Positions 62,089 to 64,000 of a stretch of DNA of 64,000 nucleotides are shown here, in pieces (within the stretch, counting starts at the first letter, position 1; each line of letters begins with the position of its first letter). The translations under genes and the position numbers were made by a program. The notes under the pieces were generated by a model. It was given only the letters and a program-made list of their open reading frames with translations. It ran no database searches and had not been told where the DNA came from. This stretch comes from Pseudomonas californiensis (GTDB lineage Bacteria > Pseudomonadota > Gammaproteobacteria > Pseudomonadales > Pseudomonadaceae): assembly GCF_021147775.1 (NCBI RefSeq), contig NZ_JAGTPK010000004.1:1-64000 (forward strand), written 5' to 3'.

Positions 62089-64000
62089 ATGAGCTTCGGC
62101 GCCGATGAAGAGATCCTTCAGGATTTTCTGGTAGAGGCCGGCGAGATTCTGGAGCAGTTGTCAGAACAATTGGTCGAGCTGGAAAGCCGACCGGATGATG
62201 CTGATCTGCTCAATGCAATTTTTCGCGGTTTTCACACTGTTAAAGGGGGCGCCGGCTTCCTCCAGCTCCACGAGCTGGTGGAGTGCTGCCACATCGCCGA
62301 AAACGTGTTCGACATTCTTCGCAAGGGTGAGCGGCGCGTTGATTCCGAACTCATGGACGTGGTTCTTGAAGCACTGGACACGGTCAACAGCATGTTTGGC
62401 CAGGTTCGTGAGCGTACGGATGTGACCGCAGCGACCCCAGAGCTTCTGGCCGCGCTGTCGCGTCTGGCCGAGCCTCAGTCTGCCGACGAGGTCGTTGCGG
62501 CCGAGCCGGAACCTGAACCTGTCGTAGAGGCGGTGGCCGAAGCCGTCCAACCTGCTGCGGCCAGCGACGACATCACTGACGATGAATTCGAACAATTGCT
62601 CGACTCGCTGCATGGCAGCAAGCCTGTTGCAGCGGTCAGTGCGCCTGCACCGGCGGCCCAAGCGCCTGCCAGCGATGAAATCACCGATCAGGAATTTGAG
62701 TCCCTGCTCGATCAGTTGCATGGCAAGGGCAAGTTCGCGGCTGACGCTGCGGTCGCCCCGGCACCGTCCCCTGCTGCCCGAGCAGGCACAGCTGCACCTG
62801 CGAGCGACGAGATTACCGACGACGAATTCGAGGCGCTTCTTGATCAGTTGCATGGCAAGGGCTCCTTCGACGGTGCCGTAGTCGCGCCAGTCGCTGCAGA
62901 GGCCGTCGCTGCCAAAGCTCCGGTCGCTGCTGTGGCGTCTGACGAGATCACCGATCACGAATTTGAAAACCTGCTGGATGAGTTGCACGGCAAAGGCAAA
63001 TTCGAGCCTCAGGCGGTAGTGGCCAAGGCGCCAGCGCCTGCTGCTGCGCCAGCGCCCGTCGCCAAGCCTGCACCTGCTGCCAAGGCCGAAGCTGCACCCG
63101 CCAAGGCTGCAGCGGCACCGGCCCGCGCTCCTGCGCCAAGCGAAAAGCCCGCAGCTTCGGAAGCGGAAACCACGGTACGGGTCGACACTGCGCGTCTTGA
63201 CGAGATCATGAACATGGTCGGCGAGTTGGTGCTGGTGCGTAATCGTCTGGTGCGCCTGGGCCTCAACAGTGGCGACGAAGCCATGTCCAAGGCGGTTTCC
63301 AACCTTGATGTGGTGACAGCCGATCTGCAGACTGCGGTGATGAAAACCCGCATGCAGCCGATCAAGAAAGTCTTCGGTCGCTTCCCGCGTCTGGTTCGTG
63401 ACCTGGCGCGTCAGCTCAAGAAAGAGATCAATCTGGAACTGGTCGGTGAAGAAACCGACCTGGACAAGAACCTCGTCGAGGCGCTTGCCGACCCGCTGGT
63501 CCACTTGGTGCGCAACGCGGTAGACCACGGTATCGAGACACCGGAAGAGCGCGAAGCCACGGGCAAGTCCCGCGGTGGCCGCGTGATTCTCTCGGCCGAA
63601 CAGGAAGGCGACCATATCCTGCTGTCGATTTCCGATGACGGCAAAGGCATGGACCCCAATGTCCTGCGTTCGATTGCGGTCAAGCGCGGGGTGATGGACA
63701 AGGATGCTGCCGATCGCCTCAGCGATACCGACTGCTACAACCTGATCTTTGCACCGGGTTTCTCGACCAAGACCGAGATTTCCGACGTCTCCGGCCGCGG
63801 TGTGGGCATGGACGTGGTAAAGACCAAGATCTCCCAGCTCAATGGTTCGATCAATATCTACTCGACCAAGGGCCAGGGTTCGAAGATCGTCATCAAGGTC
63901 CCGTTGACCCTGGCGATCATGCCGACCCTGATGGTGATGCTGGGCAACCAGGCGTTTGCGTTCCCTCTGGTCAACGTCAACGAAATCTTCCACCTGAACC
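62089..64000 (+). CDS. cheA: CheA, chemotaxis histidine kinase (3' end outside window)
   Basis: At least 637 residues are present, and the gene runs off the right edge. The Hpt domain P1 has H49 in FRGFHTVKGGAGFL. A very long Ala/Pro-rich linker (about 130-360) follows. It has four copies of a short acidic motif instead of a clear P2 domain. P3 (VRVDTARLDEIMNMVGELVL) and P4 (HLVRNAVDHGIE, DDGKGMDPN, FAPGFSTKTEISDVSGRGVG) are complete, and the CheW-like P5 has just begun (VMLGNQAFAFPLVNV). It phosphorylates CheY in response to receptors. The start is ATG 62089, after TTAGGGAGCACCCC. Confidence 0.97.
   Translation, partial: MSFGADEEILQDFLVEAGEILEQLSEQLVELESRPDDADLLNAIFRGFHTVKGGAGFLQLHELVECCHIAENVFDILRKGERRVDSELMDVVLEALDTVNSMFGQVRERTDVTAATPELLAALSRLAEPQSADEVVAAEPEPEPVVEAVAEAVQPAAASDDITDDEFEQLLDSLHGSKPVAAVSAPAPAAQAPASDEITDQEFESLLDQLHGKGKFAADAAVAPAPSPAARAGTAAPASDEITDDEFEALLDQLHGKGSFDGAVVAPVAAEAVAAKAPVAAVASDEITDHEFENLLDELHGKGKFEPQAVVAKAPAPAAAPAPVAKPAPAAKAEAAPAKAAAAPARAPAPSEKPAASEAETTVRVDTARLDEIMNMVGELVLVRNRLVRLGLNSGDEAMSKAVSNLDVVTADLQTAVMKTRMQPIKKVFGRFPRLVRDLARQLKKEINLELVGEETDLDKNLVEALADPLVHLVRNAVDHGIETPEEREATGKSRGGRVILSAEQEGDHILLSISDDGKGMDPNVLRSIAVKRGVMDKDAADRLSDTDCYNLIFAPGFSTKTEISDVSGRGVGMDVVKTKISQLNGSINIYSTKGQGSKIVIKVPLTLAIMPTLMVMLGNQAFAFPLVNVNEIFHLN
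62563..63003 (+). repeat. Four tandem copies of an acidic DEITDxEFExLLDxLHGKG motif in the CheA linker
   Basis: Copies begin at 62563 (SDDITDDEFEQLLDSLHGSK), 62671 (SDEITDQEFESLLDQLHGKG), 62803 (SDEITDDEFEALLDQLHGKG) and 62938 (SDEITDHEFENLLDELHGKG), equal to residues 159, 195, 239 and 284. Spacers are 15-24 residues of Ala/Pro/Val. All copies are in frame and highly alike. They probably are docking motifs. Confidence 0.9.

Noticed and set aside
62161..63993. A 610-codon open frame on the - strand
   Set aside because: It lies fully antisense to cheA, has His/Arg/Gly-rich translation typical of a reversed Ala/Pro/Glu coding sequence, and shows no ribosome site or known domain.

Overview
This is a Pseudomonas chromosome segment, most likely from the P. 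syringae complex or a close plant-associated relative. The flagellin carries the flg22-type epitope usual in P. syringae ([15 protein letters not shown]...), the regulators are of the FleQ/FleSR/FleN/FliA/RpoN type, and Fgt1/Fgt2-type glycosyltransferases sit between flgL and fliC. Nearly every gene is on the + strand and is flagellar, glycosylation or chemotaxis related.

Layout. (1) 1-772: debris of an IS3-family element and a small secreted protein gene on the - strand, lying upstream of flgF at the point where flgE would be expected. (2) 773-9202: flgFGHIJKL, covering distal rod, L/P rings, rod muramidase and hook-filament junction. (3) 9312-31234: a large flagellin glycosylation island. 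It holds fgt1, a seven-gene CDP-sugar block, fgt2, a complete pseudaminic acid block (pseB, pseC, methylase, pseF, a pseG-pseH fusion, pseI), a ketoacyl-ACP synthase III of the orf3 type, a Maf/DUF115-like protein and a small helical protein. (4) 31485-39570: fliC-flaG-fliD-fliS-fliT and the regulators fleQ, fleS, fleR. (5) 39808-45572: fliEFGHIJ. (6) 45643-48045: hsbA-hsbR-hptB, a partner-switch and phosphorelay module. (7) 48136-55283: fliK and fliLMNOPQR-flhB. (8) 55467-62057: flhA, flhF, fleN, fliA, cheY, cheZ. (9) 62089-64000: cheA, cut by the right edge of the window.

The regulatory sites agree with the Pseudomonas hierarchy. RpoN-type -24/-12 elements precede flgF, fleS, fliE, fliK, fliL and flhA. 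FliA (sigma28) elements precede fliC and, unusually clearly, fliS. Rho-independent terminators follow fliC, fliD and fleQ.

The most interesting part is the glycosylation island. In the published P. syringae pv. glycinea/tabaci arrangement fgt1, fgt2 and orf3 are adjacent. Here fgt1 and fgt2 are separated by a tightly coupled CDP-glucose pathway (cytidylyltransferase, 4,6-dehydratase, 3,5-epimerase-like protein, TylCIII-type C-methyltransferase, PLP aminotransferase, NeuD/PglD-type N-acyltransferase, CmcI-family enzyme). This predicts a C-methyl-branched, N-acylated amino sugar on a CDP carrier. fgt2 and orf3 are separated by a full pseudaminic acid pathway, with a Maf-like candidate transferase next to fliC. 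The island therefore appears to encode two chemically different flagellin decorations around a conserved flg22 epitope. A second notable feature is a fourfold repeat of a short acidic motif in the linker of CheA.
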